Assembly: GCA_049347715.1 (NCBI GenBank)
Contig: CP186339.1
Location: 4,030,001-4,094,000, forward strand
DNA length: 64,000 nt
Reading direction: 5' to 3'
Source: Thalassotalea_B piscium_A
Lineage (GTDB): Bacteria > Pseudomonadota > Gammaproteobacteria > Enterobacterales > Alteromonadaceae
A program made the translations under genes and the position numbers. Shown here one piece after another: positions 55,547 through 64,000 of the stretch; within the stretch, counting starts at the first letter, position 1, and every line of letters begins with the position of its first letter. The notes beneath the pieces are model-generated. The model did no database searches, was not told the DNA's origin, and was given only the letters and a program-made list of their open reading frames with translations.

Positions 55547-55756
55547 AAAAGATTAAGCGCGGCAATACTATAGTTTTCATTGTTCATTGTCTAGTTTACG
55601 TGATGACTTACCACTACATTTTTAAGGCATGCTTTATTTTAGTCAGTAAACCAGTCGTTATAGTATTTGAAAAAGGTGTACTTTTTTTGATAACCAGCCT
55701 AAAGTAACTGTTAAGTTAAATTTATTAGTCATTGAAGAGCAAAGTAATTTTTTATT

Positions 55757-56731
55757 ATGCGCGTATTTTTTGTTATATTTTTTAGTTTTTTATCATTCTC
55801 CATTATAGCGCAAAGCTATGAATCGAAAGAGATCTCTTCTCAGCCATTTCAACAAACTATAAATAAAACGGGTAAATTAGACTTTAAACGGACTGTTAAT
55901 TTATCTTTTAAAGCAACAGGTTACCTTAAAGTACTGACTGTAGATGAAGGCGAATATTTTGAAGAAGGTGATGTGTTAGCGGCGCTAGAAACCACGGAAC
56001 TGTCAGCAGCTAAAAATTCAACCTATGCGACATTACTTAATGCCAAACGCAATGTTGGACGTATTTCAGAATTAATTGCGAAAGAGTTAAGTTCCGCCCA
56101 AGCCCTAGATTTAGCACAAACAGCAGTGGAAACAGCGAGAGCAGCCTATCGAAGTGCTTTTTACAACTTAGAAAAGGCACAAATTATAGCCCCTTTTTCA
56201 GGAGTTGTTGTTGAACGTCATACTGATATAGGAGAGTTACAATCACCGTCACAAGTTGCCTTATCAATTGCCGCGTTAGAGCATAATTGGATAATAAAAG
56301 TCGCACTGACTGAAACTGAAATCGCTTCGGTCTCTTTAAATCAAACAGTGAATGTATTTCTTAATAATATAGGGAACATCAGTGGTGTTGTCTCTAAAAT
56401 TCCCGCCAGTGCAGATGTAGAAACGCAGTTATTTACTATTGAAATATTGCTGCCAAATGTTGATAAAAAGTATCGATTAATCGCGGGACAATTAGCACAG
56501 ATATCATTCACTACTAATACAGATAAACGAGTGTATGCAGTACCTGTTGATGCCTTAGTAGAAATTAATGACCAAGGTGATGCAGTAATCATGACATTAC
56601 AGGAAGATGGACGTACGCTACCGACAACTTTTTCTATCTACCAGCTTAACAATCATTTTCTCTATTTAAACGATGATAATGTTCAAAATACGATAACTGT
56701 GATCACCCACGGTTGGCATAACGTAAAGTAG
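55757..56731 (+). CDS. RND efflux periplasmic adaptor (membrane fusion protein)
   Basis: 324 residues. A signal peptide (~1-18) is followed by the lipoyl/barrel-sandwich hybrid (GYLKVLTVDEGEYFEEGDVL, ~54-73), a helical hairpin (~80-140, NAKRNVGRISELIAKELSSA) and the second lipoyl half (AQIIAPFSGVVVERHTDIGE), then beta-barrel domains. It links an inner-membrane RND pump to an outer-membrane channel in the periplasm. The cognate pump follows after 9 bases. It lacks a lipobox, so it is probably held by protein contacts only. Confidence 0.91.
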   Translation: MRVFFVIFFSFLSFSIIAQSYESKEISSQPFQQTINKTGKLDFKRTVNLSFKATGYLKVLTVDEGEYFEEGDVLAALETTELSAAKNSTYATLLNAKRNVGRISELIAKELSSAQALDLAQTAVETARAAYRSAFYNLEKAQIIAPFSGVVVERHTDIGELQSPSQVALSIAALEHNWIIKVALTETEIASVSLNQTVNVFLNNIGNISGVVSKIPASADVETQLFTIEILLPNVDKKYRLIAGQLAQISFTTNTDKRVYAVPVDALVEINDQGDAVIMTLQEDGRTLPTTFSIYQLNNHFLYLNDDNVQNTITVITHGWHNVK

Positions 56732-56740
56732 TGCTGTGAT

Positions 56741-59700
56741 ATGAATTTACCTCGATTAGCGATAAATAACACGCAGTTTACTCTTATCATCGCAGCCTTA
56801 CTTGTATTAGTCGGCATAGTCTCGTATTTCCATATGCCCAGATCAGAAGATCCTCAATTCGATTTACCCATCACCCTAATTGAAGTGGTATATCCTGGCG
56901 CGTCCCCTAGTGATATTGAATCTTTAGTGGTTAATCCCCTAGAACAAGAAATTGCTAGCATCGAAAACATCTATAAAATGGAGTCCCAAATAAAAAATGG
57001 GGGGACCCGAATAAAAATAGAGTTTATTCATGGTGTTGACGCTGAAGCGTCATTTAACAAAGTTAAACAAGCGGTATCCTCAGTTAAGTCCTCATTGCCT
57101 GATGGTATTCAACAATTAGCTGTATTTAAAGCTACGCCAACGAGTGTTGCCATTATGCAAATTGCATTATGGAGTGAACCTCATGACTACAAATCGATGG
57201 TATTTCAAAGTAAGCAACTTGAAAAACGCATTGAAGCCTTATCGGGTGTACGACAAGTAGAAACTTGGGGATATCCTCAGCAAATTGTTGCAATTGATGT
57301 AGATTTAGCCTTACTCAAACATTATAAACTTGCCATTACAGACATTAGCAAGACATTAAAAGGGCGCTCAGTTAATGTAACGCCAGGTTTTGTTGATGCT
57401 AGTAATCGTCGCTTTAATGTCACTGGTACTGGTAGTTTTGAGCAATTATCACAAATATCGGAAACCATTATTCGCTCTGATAGCAACGGATTTTTGCGAC
57501 TAAAAGATGTGGCAACGATTCACTTTAGTGATCGCGAACCTAATTATTTAGCATATTATCAACATAAACCCGTTATCTTCATTACCGTACAACAACGAGA
57601 AGGCACCAATATTTTTGAATTAACAAAAAGTATTGACGCTGAATTAGCACGTTTTTCTCAAGCACTACCCAATGACATCAAACTCGAAACACTTTTTAAA
57701 CAAGCAGATAGTGTTGAAGTACGGGTTGATGGCTTTTTTGCCAACCTGTGGCAAGGGTTATTCATTGTTGGATTAATGTCTCTCCTCTTTTTAGGTTTGC
57801 GTGAAGCAACAGTTGTTGTCGCGGCTATTCCTTTATCTTTTTTAATCGCGATTGGTTGGCTAGATTTTACCGGTTTTGGTTTACAACAAATGTCCATCGT
57901 GGGCTTAATTATTGCACTTGGCTTATTAGTTGATAATGCAATAGTTGTCACTGAAAGTATTCATCGAGAGAAAAAAAATAGTAAAAATATGGCTGACGCA
58001 GCTACTAAAGGAGCCAGTAAAGTAGGTTGGGCAATTACCTCTGGTACCATCACAACCATGTTTGCCTTTTTACCTATGCTATTAATGGCCAGTAATACTG
58101 GTGACTTCTTACGCTCTATGCCAGTCACTGTCGTACTCGTTTTATTTGCGTCACTAGTGATAGCCCTTACGGTAACGCCTCTATTAGCCAGTCAATTATT
58201 TACTCGTAAAAAAAGCAAAATAAAAACGTTACAACATTATTTAAATATATTTGCAGAAACCCTTTACGCACAATTTTTAACAAAGTTAATGCAGTTAAAA
58301 ACTTTATTAATCATTGTGTTTGTTGTCTTGCTCATCGCAATGCTGTCATTATTCCCTAAGGTAGGCGTGAGCTTATTTCCCAAAGCTGAAAAACCGATGT
58401 TACTAATTGATGTAGAAGCACCAGTTAACTCATCACTCAACTATACTGGCGAAATAATGCAAGAAATGGCTCAAGACCTTTCTACGCATTCTCTAGTCAA
58501 AAATATTGCCTTAAATGTCGGCAGCGCAAATCCTCGCATTTATTACAATGAAATTCCTAAGCGTGGCGTCGCAAGATATGGACAGCTTTTAGTTGTGTTA
58601 ACTGATTACCAAGCCGATGACGTTAATCAGTTAGTTACCCAGCTAAGAGAAAAATATAAAGACTGGAGCAAAGCGGATGTATCCATCAAAGAGTTTACTC
58701 AAGGTCCGGTAACCGACCAACCCATTACCTTTCGCTTAATGAGCGAATCTTTAACTGACTTACATAAAGTTGCACAAGATCTTACTCAAAAAATGAAAAG
58801 CACTGCTGGTGTCGTTAATATAGAAAATCCCATTGGTTTACCCAATACCGAAGTAAATATTAATGTCGATTATGAAAAGGCAGGCTTATTCTCGCTGGAT
58901 ATTAATACACTCGATAACACGATTAAAACTATTTTATCGGGTGAGAATATTGGGCTATTTAATGACATTAATGGTGAAAGCTACCCTGTAGTTGTCCGTA
59001 GAAATCAATTTGATGTAGAAAGCTTAAATGACATCTATATTGAAAATCACTTAGATCAGAGTATCCCATTAAATCAAGTTACGGATATTCAGTTGCAACA
59101 AGGGCAATCAGACTTTTTTCATTATCAGAAATTACGCATGGCAAAAATATCTGCCGATGTTGCACAAGGGTATTCTATTAACGAACTGACTTTAACCTTA
59201 GTGGATTATTTATCTAACTATCAACTACCACAAGGCATGTACTTTGTCCTTGGTGGCGAAGAGGAATCTCGACAAAAATCTTTCTCTGGGCTTCTACAAA
59301 TATTACTAATTACTGCTATTGGTATTTTTGCAGTGCTTGTTTTACAGTTTAAATCTATTTTACAACCACTTGTGATCTTCACCTCAATCCCCTTTGCCAT
59401 GGCAGGGGCGATTATAGGATTATATTTAACCGGTTTTTCATTCTCAATTATGGCGTTTATTGGCTTAATTAGCTTATTTGGCATTGTGGTAAACAATGCA
59501 ATTATTCTCATCGACACCGCCAATACCAACCTAAAGCAGCAGGAAAAGAAGCAAGCGATTATCAATGCTGCAACAACACGTTTTACACCTATATTGTTAA
59601 CTACATTAACAACAATTGGCGGTTTATTACCCTTAACGCTTTATGGCGGAGGTCTATGGCAGCCACTAGGAGTAGTGATTATTTCAGGCTTATGTATTTC

Positions 59701-59773
59701 GGCTATCGCTAGTTTTTTATTAGTGCCGGTATTAACCTTGATTTTCACTAAAGAAATCACATCTAAACAATAA
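56741..59773 (+). CDS. RND efflux transporter permease (HAE1/AcrB-like)
   Basis: 1,010 residues with 12 membrane helices and two large periplasmic loops. Typical features are MPRSEDPQFDLPITLIEVVY (~27-46), YPGASPSDIESLVVNPLEQE, the proton-relay acidic residue in GLLVDNAIVVTES (~390-403) and the second-half GIVVNNAIILIDTAN near 918. The sequence is closer to the divergent AcrB-like branch (with PQFD in place of the usual YP signature) than to classic AcrB. It exports drugs, detergents or metals by proton antiport; substrate unknown. No TolC-like partner is adjacent. Confidence 0.93.
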   Translation: MNLPRLAINNTQFTLIIAALLVLVGIVSYFHMPRSEDPQFDLPITLIEVVYPGASPSDIESLVVNPLEQEIASIENIYKMESQIKNGGTRIKIEFIHGVDAEASFNKVKQAVSSVKSSLPDGIQQLAVFKATPTSVAIMQIALWSEPHDYKSMVFQSKQLEKRIEALSGVRQVETWGYPQQIVAIDVDLALLKHYKLAITDISKTLKGRSVNVTPGFVDASNRRFNVTGTGSFEQLSQISETIIRSDSNGFLRLKDVATIHFSDREPNYLAYYQHKPVIFITVQQREGTNIFELTKSIDAELARFSQALPNDIKLETLFKQADSVEVRVDGFFANLWQGLFIVGLMSLLFLGLREATVVVAAIPLSFLIAIGWLDFTGFGLQQMSIVGLIIALGLLVDNAIVVTESIHREKKNSKNMADAATKGASKVGWAITSGTITTMFAFLPMLLMASNTGDFLRSMPVTVVLVLFASLVIALTVTPLLASQLFTRKKSKIKTLQHYLNIFAETLYAQFLTKLMQLKTLLIIVFVVLLIAMLSLFPKVGVSLFPKAEKPMLLIDVEAPVNSSLNYTGEIMQEMAQDLSTHSLVKNIALNVGSANPRIYYNEIPKRGVARYGQLLVVLTDYQADDVNQLVTQLREKYKDWSKADVSIKEFTQGPVTDQPITFRLMSESLTDLHKVAQDLTQKMKSTAGVVNIENPIGLPNTEVNINVDYEKAGLFSLDINTLDNTIKTILSGENIGLFNDINGESYPVVVRRNQFDVESLNDIYIENHLDQSIPLNQVTDIQLQQGQSDFFHYQKLRMAKISADVAQGYSINELTLTLVDYLSNYQLPQGMYFVLGGEEESRQKSFSGLLQILLITAIGIFAVLVLQFKSILQPLVIFTSIPFAMAGAIIGLYLTGFSFSIMAFIGLISLFGIVVNNAIILIDTANTNLKQQEKKQAIINAATTRFTPILLTTLTTIGGLLPLTLYGGGLWQPLGVVIISGLCISAIASFLLVPVLTLIFTKEITSKQ

Positions 59774-59787
59774 CTGTTGAGAGAATT

Positions 59788-60225
59788 ATGGAAATATCAC
59801 AAATAATGAGCAAATCTGTTGTTACAGTAACAATGGATGATACGCTTAAAGTGGTTAAAGATATTTTTGACAATGCTAATTTTCATCATGTATTAGTAGT
59901 AGAGGCGCAAAAATTATGTGGCGTTATCTCTGACAGAGATTTACTTAAAGCCATCAGTCATAATATTGGCACAGCTTCCGAAACTGCAAAAGATATTGCT
60001 TCGCTAAATAAAAGGGCACACCAAATTTTAACACGCAAACTTATTACACTTGGACCCACAGCAAGTGTTTATGATGCGATAGCACTATTTAACCTTCATA
60101 AAATTTCCTGTATTCCTGTCATAGATGACCTAGGGAAACCAATAGGGTTATTAAGCTGGCGAGATATATTCAAAATCATCGAGCATAGAAAAACAAATAA
60201 AGTCAAAAACGACGACCAGCATTAA
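59788..60225 (+). CDS. CBS-domain pair protein
   Basis: 145 residues, two CBS motifs (about 1-57, MSKSVVTVTMDDTLKVVKDI and GVISDRDLLKAI; about 78-140, ITLGPTASVYDAIALFNLHK and GLLSWRDIFKII). CBS pairs bind adenine nucleotides and act as regulatory sensors. The gene is only 14 bases from the RND permease stop, with GAGAG before the ATG, so it is likely in that operon and may report cell energy state; this is inference. Acetoin-utilisation-like regulators have the same layout. Confidence 0.87.
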   Translation: MEISQIMSKSVVTVTMDDTLKVVKDIFDNANFHHVLVVEAQKLCGVISDRDLLKAISHNIGTASETAKDIASLNKRAHQILTRKLITLGPTASVYDAIALFNLHKISCIPVIDDLGKPIGLLSWRDIFKIIEHRKTNKVKNDDQH

Positions 60226-60279
60226 TACAATCACGTATTCAGCCGATAACCTATACTGTCATAACTAAAGGAAAATCGA

Positions 60280-60438
60280 ATGAATAAACTATTGCTCGTT
60301 ATACTCGCTATATTGTTACCACCAGTAGCTGTATTTTTAAAATATGGTGTAGGCAAAGACTTAATTATTAATATTATTCTATGTTGTTTATTCTTTATCC
60401 CTGGTGTTATCCATGCATTATGGTTAATCACCAAATAG
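60280..60438 (+). CDS. Pmp3/YqaE-family small membrane protein (52 aa)
   Basis: A 52-residue frame with strong AAGGAAA 7 bases before the ATG. Two hydrophobic helices are separated by a short polar loop: LAILLPPVAVFLKYGVGKD, then INIILCCLFFIPGVIHAL. PPVAVFLKYG and a second-helix PGVIHALW match the Pmp3 (UPF0057) family, membrane proteins linked to stress and membrane potential. It is too short for usual ORF listings. It may be part of the RND-CBS transcript (54 bases downstream). Confidence 0.9.
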   Translation: MNKLLLVILAILLPPVAVFLKYGVGKDLIINIILCCLFFIPGVIHALWLITK

Positions 60439-60482
60439 ATAAAGTCATCAAGATATTTGTTTTAATTCAAATCGAGTCGATA

Positions 60483-62504
60483 TTAGCTCGGTTTGTTTTT
60501 TAATAATTCTCTTAAATTAGCTACACCCATTTTGGCAGTTTCTTGTTTCTTTTCAGCACTTTGTTTAGTTTGGGTTAATTCCCAACTGAGATCGTCTTGG
60601 GGTAATTCATGTAAAAACCGACTTGCTTCGGTACGTGACACTTCACCAAATTGACGACGTTCTTTTGCATAAGTAAAAATTAATTCTCTTTGGGCGCGAG
60701 TGATCCCCACGTAGGCTAAACGTCGTTCTTCTTCGACACTACCTTCATCAATACTAGTTTGATGTGGCAACAACCCTTCTTCCATTCCAATTAGAAACAC
60801 ATAAGGAAACTCTAACCCTTTCGATGCATGTAATGTCATCAATTGTACTTGATCGGCATCATCTTCATCTTCATTACGCTCCATCATGTCTCGTAGTGTC
60901 AAACGAGTAACCACTTGTGGTAAGGTCATCGGCTCTTCATCCTCTGAGCCTTCTAGCATCTGTGTCACCCAACTAAAAAGTTCAGTAACGTTTTTCATCC
61001 GCATTTCAGCGGCTTTAGCACTTGGCGAACTATCATAAAGCCAATCTTCATAATTCATTTCACGTACCATTCCCCGTAAAACCGCCGCGGTATCGCCTCG
61101 TTCCGCATTATCGGCTAGCGTCACCAACCAACGAGAAAAGTTTTGCACGTGTAATAATGCCCGCCCTTTTAGAGTTTGTTCTAGTCCAATTTCGAAGCTC
61201 GCTGCAAACATACTAATTTGACGCATATTAGCGTAGCTGCCTAGCTTTTCTAGTGTAGCAGGACCTATTTCTCTTCTTGGTACGTTAACAATACGTAAAA
61301 ATGCATTATCATCGTCAGGATTAACTAATACTCGTAAATAAGCCATCATATCTTTTATTTCAGCCCGCGAAAAAAAAGACGTACCACCACTTATTTTATA
61401 AGGTATTCGGTTAGTCATTAATGCTTTTTCAAGTAGACGCGATTGATGATTACCGCGATACAAAATGGCATAATTTCTAAACTGACTTTTATTTAAAAAA
61501 CGATGACCAATTAATTCTCCAACAACCCGCTCAACTTCATGCTCTTCATTTTTTGTTTGTACAACTCTAAGTTCAACGCCATAATTTAACTCACTAAACA
61601 ACGCTTTATCGTATACATGAGGATTATTGGCAATTAATACGTTGGCACATTTAAGAATACGCCCACTTGAACGATAGTTTTGTTCTAGTTTAATCAGCTT
61701 TAATTGCGGATAATCTTCACCTAGTAGCACTAAGTTTTGCGGTTTTGCCCCACGCCAAGAATAGATAGACTGATCATCATCTCCAACAACTGTCAGTAAA
61801 CCCGCTTCGCCGGTAATTAATTTCACTAGTTCATATTGGCTGGCATTGGTGTCTTGGTATTCATCAACTAACATGTATTGAATTTTATTACGCCAACGTT
61901 CGCGCACTTCTTGATAATTTTTCAATAATAACGTGGGAACAAGAATAAGATCATCAAAATCGAGGGCATTATAAGCTTTCATGTGTTTTTGATAACGACC
62001 GTAGCATTCCGCAAAAAGAACTGCATCAGCATCTACTGCTTGTTTTAGCGCTTGATCTGGGAGTAATAAGTCATTCTTCCAACTAGAAATCATATTCTGA
62101 AGCTTACTCAGTAAATCTTTATCACCATCAAACTCTTCCTGCGTTAGCTCTTTTAATAGGGCTAATGAATCTTGGTCATCAAACAAGGTAAAACCGGGCT
62201 TATAGCCCAAGGTTTTAATTTCACGGCGAACAATATCTAAACCAAGTGAATGAAAGGTGGATACCGTTAGGCCGCGAGTCTGGTCTTTTCCCAACATTTT
62301 AATGACACGCTCTTTCATTTCACGCGATGCTTTATTTGTGAATGTCACCGCAGCAATATTTCGTGCTTTATAACCACATTTCTGAATAAGATAAGCAATT
62401 TTCTGACAAATAACCCCTGTTTTACCACTACCCGCGCCTGCTAATACTAAGCAAGGGCCAGTAACGTATTTAACCGCTTCATTTTGTCTAGGATTGAGTT
62501 TCAT
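60483..62504 (-). CDS. rep: ATP-dependent DNA helicase Rep
   Basis: 673 residues, the usual Rep size. UvrD/Rep superfamily motifs appear in order: Q/Walker A LVLAGAGSGKTGV (~19-31), AAVTFTNKASREM, the DEAD-type VDEYQDTNASQYEL (~213-226), DDQSIYSWRGAKP, LEQNYRSSGRIL, then LMTLHASKGLEFPYVFL and VGITRAQREL. It is a 3'-5' helicase that clears proteins ahead of the replication fork and is linked to DnaB in E. coli. The terminal region (about 640-673) is a basic tail. Monocistronic. Confidence 0.94.
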   Translation of the reverse strand: MKLNPRQNEAVKYVTGPCLVLAGAGSGKTGVICQKIAYLIQKCGYKARNIAAVTFTNKASREMKERVIKMLGKDQTRGLTVSTFHSLGLDIVRREIKTLGYKPGFTLFDDQDSLALLKELTQEEFDGDKDLLSKLQNMISSWKNDLLLPDQALKQAVDADAVLFAECYGRYQKHMKAYNALDFDDLILVPTLLLKNYQEVRERWRNKIQYMLVDEYQDTNASQYELVKLITGEAGLLTVVGDDDQSIYSWRGAKPQNLVLLGEDYPQLKLIKLEQNYRSSGRILKCANVLIANNPHVYDKALFSELNYGVELRVVQTKNEEHEVERVVGELIGHRFLNKSQFRNYAILYRGNHQSRLLEKALMTNRIPYKISGGTSFFSRAEIKDMMAYLRVLVNPDDDNAFLRIVNVPRREIGPATLEKLGSYANMRQISMFAASFEIGLEQTLKGRALLHVQNFSRWLVTLADNAERGDTAAVLRGMVREMNYEDWLYDSSPSAKAAEMRMKNVTELFSWVTQMLEGSEDEEPMTLPQVVTRLTLRDMMERNEDEDDADQVQLMTLHASKGLEFPYVFLIGMEEGLLPHQTSIDEGSVEEERRLAYVGITRAQRELIFTYAKERRQFGEVSRTEASRFLHELPQDDLSWELTQTKQSAEKKQETAKMGVANLRELLKNKPS

Positions 62505-62616
62505 TAAATATTACATACCATTAAACAGGGGGCGAAGATTTTACCTTGTTTTAACCATTGGCAAAACAGCTAAAAGCTTTACAATAGATATTAATTGTAA
62601 ATGATGGGCATTAAAG

Positions 62617-62862
62617 ATGATTAATAGTAAAAAAATTGAAGATATAGCCAAGCAAGTAACTGATGCAATCCCTCCAGGTTTGAAAAATTTAGCAAATGAC
62701 TTTGAAGAAAAAACGAAAACAGTTATTCAGCGTAAACTGTCGGAGCTTGATGTTATCTCCCGGGAAGAATTTGATGTACAAACTCAAGTACTGCTTAAAA
62801 CACGCGAAAAGCTGGCAGCGTTGGAAGTAAAAGTGGCTGAATTAGAAGCCAAATTAAGCTAA
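62617..62862 (+). CDS. ubiK: Ubiquinone biosynthesis accessory factor UbiK
   Basis: 81 residues. It opens with an amphipathic helix (KKIEDIAKQVTDAIPPGLKN) and continues in a coiled coil (EFDVQTQVLLKTREKLAALE, VKVAELEAKL), the BMFP layout of UbiK/YqiC. UbiK trimerises and assists late, lipid-binding steps of aerobic ubiquinone synthesis with UbiJ. It is divergent from rep and convergent with the DUF4177 gene. Confidence 0.93.
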   Translation: MINSKKIEDIAKQVTDAIPPGLKNLANDFEEKTKTVIQRKLSELDVISREEFDVQTQVLLKTREKLAALEVKVAELEAKLS

Positions 62863-62879
62863 GTTATCTTGATTAAAAC

Positions 62880-62913
62880 GAAGATTAACAAGCCATAGCT
62901 AATGTTAATCTTC
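62880..62913. terminator. Terminator hairpin between ubiK and the DUF4177 gene
   Basis: GAAGATTAACA, a 12-base loop, TGTTAATCTTC: an 11-bp stem between converging stops. GTTTT follows on the minus strand and ATTAAAT on the plus strand. Confidence 0.75.
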
Positions 62914-62935
62914 ATTAAATATCAACGTCTGCAAA

Positions 62936-63130
62936 CTAATTAGGCTTTTTCATCACTCCTGCAAACTCTGATCCACCTTCAAGTTCACGAAAGTCGACAT
63001 TCACAAGTTCCCAACCTTCGGCGCCAAGTGCATTAAGATATGCTTCTATATCTTCACGTTTTCTACCTTTAAACATCCCTTCGGCTTTAACATCCCTTGT
63101 ATCAATGATTTTATAGGTAAATCTTGTCAT
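62936..63130 (-). CDS. DUF4177 family protein
   Basis: 64 residues from the ATG at 63130, with GGAGAT 8 bases upstream. MTRFTYKIIDTRDVKAEG, ALGAEGWELVNVDFRE and FAGVMKKP match the family (short YKV, GWELV core), whose role is unknown. An in-frame GTG at 63154 would overlap the preceding gene's stop and is rejected. Forms a pair with the upstream zinc-ribbon gene, 23 bases apart. Confidence 0.85.
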   Translation of the reverse strand: MTRFTYKIIDTRDVKAEGMFKGRKREDIEAYLNALGAEGWELVNVDFRELEGGSEFAGVMKKPN

Positions 63131-63153
63131 TTTTTTATCTCCACAATCCGCCA

Positions 63154-63360
63154 CTAGTTTGTAAATAAATCAAATACATTCCCTAAGGTGCTAGTTTTAC
63201 CTCGATAAAATTCGGTATATGTACAGTTACTACAAATAACGGCTGTAAACTTCCGGTTTTGCATATCAAAAATCTTTGACCAGCCACTACCAGTAGTAGC
63301 AATCGTATCAGTTTCATATGCTTGGCAATCACATTTTGGGCACTTCCACTGCTTTGACAT
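63154..63360 (-). CDS. Zinc-ribbon (DUF2082-like) protein
   Basis: 68 residues with two CxxC pairs, WKCPKCDCQAYETD and VICSNCTYTEFYRG, that form a zinc-ribbon. The layout and the following LGNVFDLFTN end match the DUF2082 family of small nucleic-acid-binding-like ribbons with unknown function. A strong AGGAGGG lies 8 bases upstream of the ATG. It probably shares a transcript with the DUF4177 gene. Confidence 0.85.
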   Translation of the reverse strand: MSKQWKCPKCDCQAYETDTIATTGSGWSKIFDMQNRKFTAVICSNCTYTEFYRGKTSTLGNVFDLFTN

Positions 63361-63511
63361 AATAGTTCCCTCCTTTTAACGCTTACCTGTCACCGATATC
63401 CTTTTTTTAAAGGCTCTGGGCATAGAATTACTCACCACTTCCGATAACAAGTAAACCTGACAACAATTCAAGTTAAGACTTAGCTTGCAAGCCAGATGGA
63501 TTATTAATGAC

Positions 63512-64000
63512 TTACTTTTCTTTCATATTCCATAAAATATCTTGGCCATTACCCATCACAGTTGAAGGTAATTGACCATTCCACTGTTGCGCCTTAACAT
63601 ATTCCACTAACAGCTTGCTGTTTTTAAGCGATTCCGCTTTTTTCATCATGGACTCTGCTTCAGCTAAACCTTTTAACTTTATCGCTTCTGCTTCTGCTCT
63701 TGCTTCTGTAGTAATAGCATATGCAGAACCATCAGCTCGTGCTTTCTCTGCATCTCTTTGTGCTTCAGCAGTATTTACTTCGCGTTGAGCTTCTAGTTTT
63801 TGACGTTCTAGACGATGCATTTCTGCAGCCGCTAAATTTTTCTCCGTTTGCTTTGTTTCAATGCTTTGTAAATATTTAGGTGGTAGCACTAAATTCTCTA
63901 TTTGAACACTGTCGAGTTTCACAGGAAAATCTGTCATTTCTGAGAGTAATGTCTCTTCAATTTTTTGAATGACTTGTCCACGATTTTGAATAATTTGTTC
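63512..64000 (-). CDS. SPFH/band-7 (prohibitin-like) protein, C-terminal part only
   Basis: The frame from the stop at 63512 is open to the right edge, so the N-terminus is outside. The visible 162 residues start EQIIQNRGQVIQKIEETLLS, continue with the end of the band-7 domain (VQIENLVLPPKYLQ), and pass into a long Ala/Glu-rich coiled coil (ERQKLEAQREVNTAEAQRDA, AYAITTEARAEAEAIKLKGL), ending GNGQDILWNMKEK. SPFH proteins form membrane scaffolds that regulate proteases or microdomain proteins. An internal ATG at 63937 is not the start. Gene symbol not assignable (hflC/hflK and others look different). Confidence 0.88.
   Translation of the reverse strand, partial: EQIIQNRGQVIQKIEETLLSEMTDFPVKLDSVQIENLVLPPKYLQSIETKQTEKNLAAAEMHRLERQKLEAQREVNTAEAQRDAEKARADGSAYAITTEARAEAEAIKLKGLAEAESMMKKAESLKNSKLLVEYVKAQQWNGQLPSTVMGNGQDILWNMKEK

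Noticed and set aside
55456..55707. 83-residue rightward frame beginning MCRRIGPPDRSRTCD
   Set aside because: It is read antisense through tRNA-Arg; PDRSRTCDLALRR-type peptides are a well-known tRNA artefact.
60231..60434. 67-residue leftward frame
   Set aside because: Antisense to the Pmp3 gene, which has a better ribosome binding site and a family match.

Overview
The window is chromosomal DNA from an AT-rich marine gammaproteobacterium, most likely in the Alteromonadales near Colwellia. This is inferred from protein style (HemN, CcoG, YihI, UbiK, Rep, BtuB, a GlyGly-CTERM protein, TonB receptors) and from gene order shared with enterics and vibrios (csrC-yihI-hemN, srkA-dsbA, yeiE/yeiH). 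No database search was possible. I saw no insertion sequence, prophage or CRISPR array.

Layout. 1-5618 (-): a giant secreted protein of DUF11 and SdrD_B-like repeats, cut by the window edge. 5759-10471: a small exported protein and a one-piece hybrid two-component sensor-regulator. 10610-17789: a catabolic-looking cluster of BASS transporter, acyl-CoA synthetase, class II aldolase, divergent LysR regulator and TonB-dependent receptor. 18049-22558: tRNA-His, an ELWxxDGT/thrombospondin-type-3/GlyGly-CTERM surface protein, and a bacteriohemerythrin. 22735-29456: DUF1285 protein, HemN, a penicillin-acylase-family lipoprotein, DUF2489 protein, YihI, and an RNA gene with about 13 GGA motifs that I call a CsrB/CsrC-family sRNA. 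29457-38629: alpha/beta hydrolase with a degenerate nucleophile elbow, M61 peptidase, PurU, VF530 protein, YeiE-like regulator/YeiH pair, and hutG-hutF behind a HutC-type operator. 38769-41840: ccoG-srkA-dsbA.

42038-53968 holds a TMEM64-family membrane protein, a beta-propeller/SHOCT protein, a tandem OB-fold protein, a short secreted protein, and a cobalamin locus. The locus has btuM-cbiA-cobO leftward behind a full cobalamin riboswitch, cobC-cbiB-cobD rightward, and btuB behind a second, shorter cobalamin riboswitch. Together these cover B12 uptake (BtuB, BtuM) and late corrinoid assembly (a,c-diamide synthesis, adenosylation, aminopropanol arm, phosphatase).

54114-64000: Bcr/CflA-type MFS exporter, tRNA-Arg(CCG), an RND efflux pair, a CBS-domain protein, a 52-residue Pmp3 membrane protein, Rep helicase, UbiK, DUF4177 and zinc-ribbon small proteins, and the C-terminal part of an SPFH/band-7 protein that runs off the right edge.

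Most notable are the CsrB/C-type RNA, the two architecturally different B12 riboswitches, the HutC operator, two small-gene calls (Pmp3 and the DUF885-like fragment), and several unexplained palindromes upstream of genes. Many starts were moved to an internal codon, usually ATG, because the longest open frame began at TTG or GTG without a ribosome binding site.
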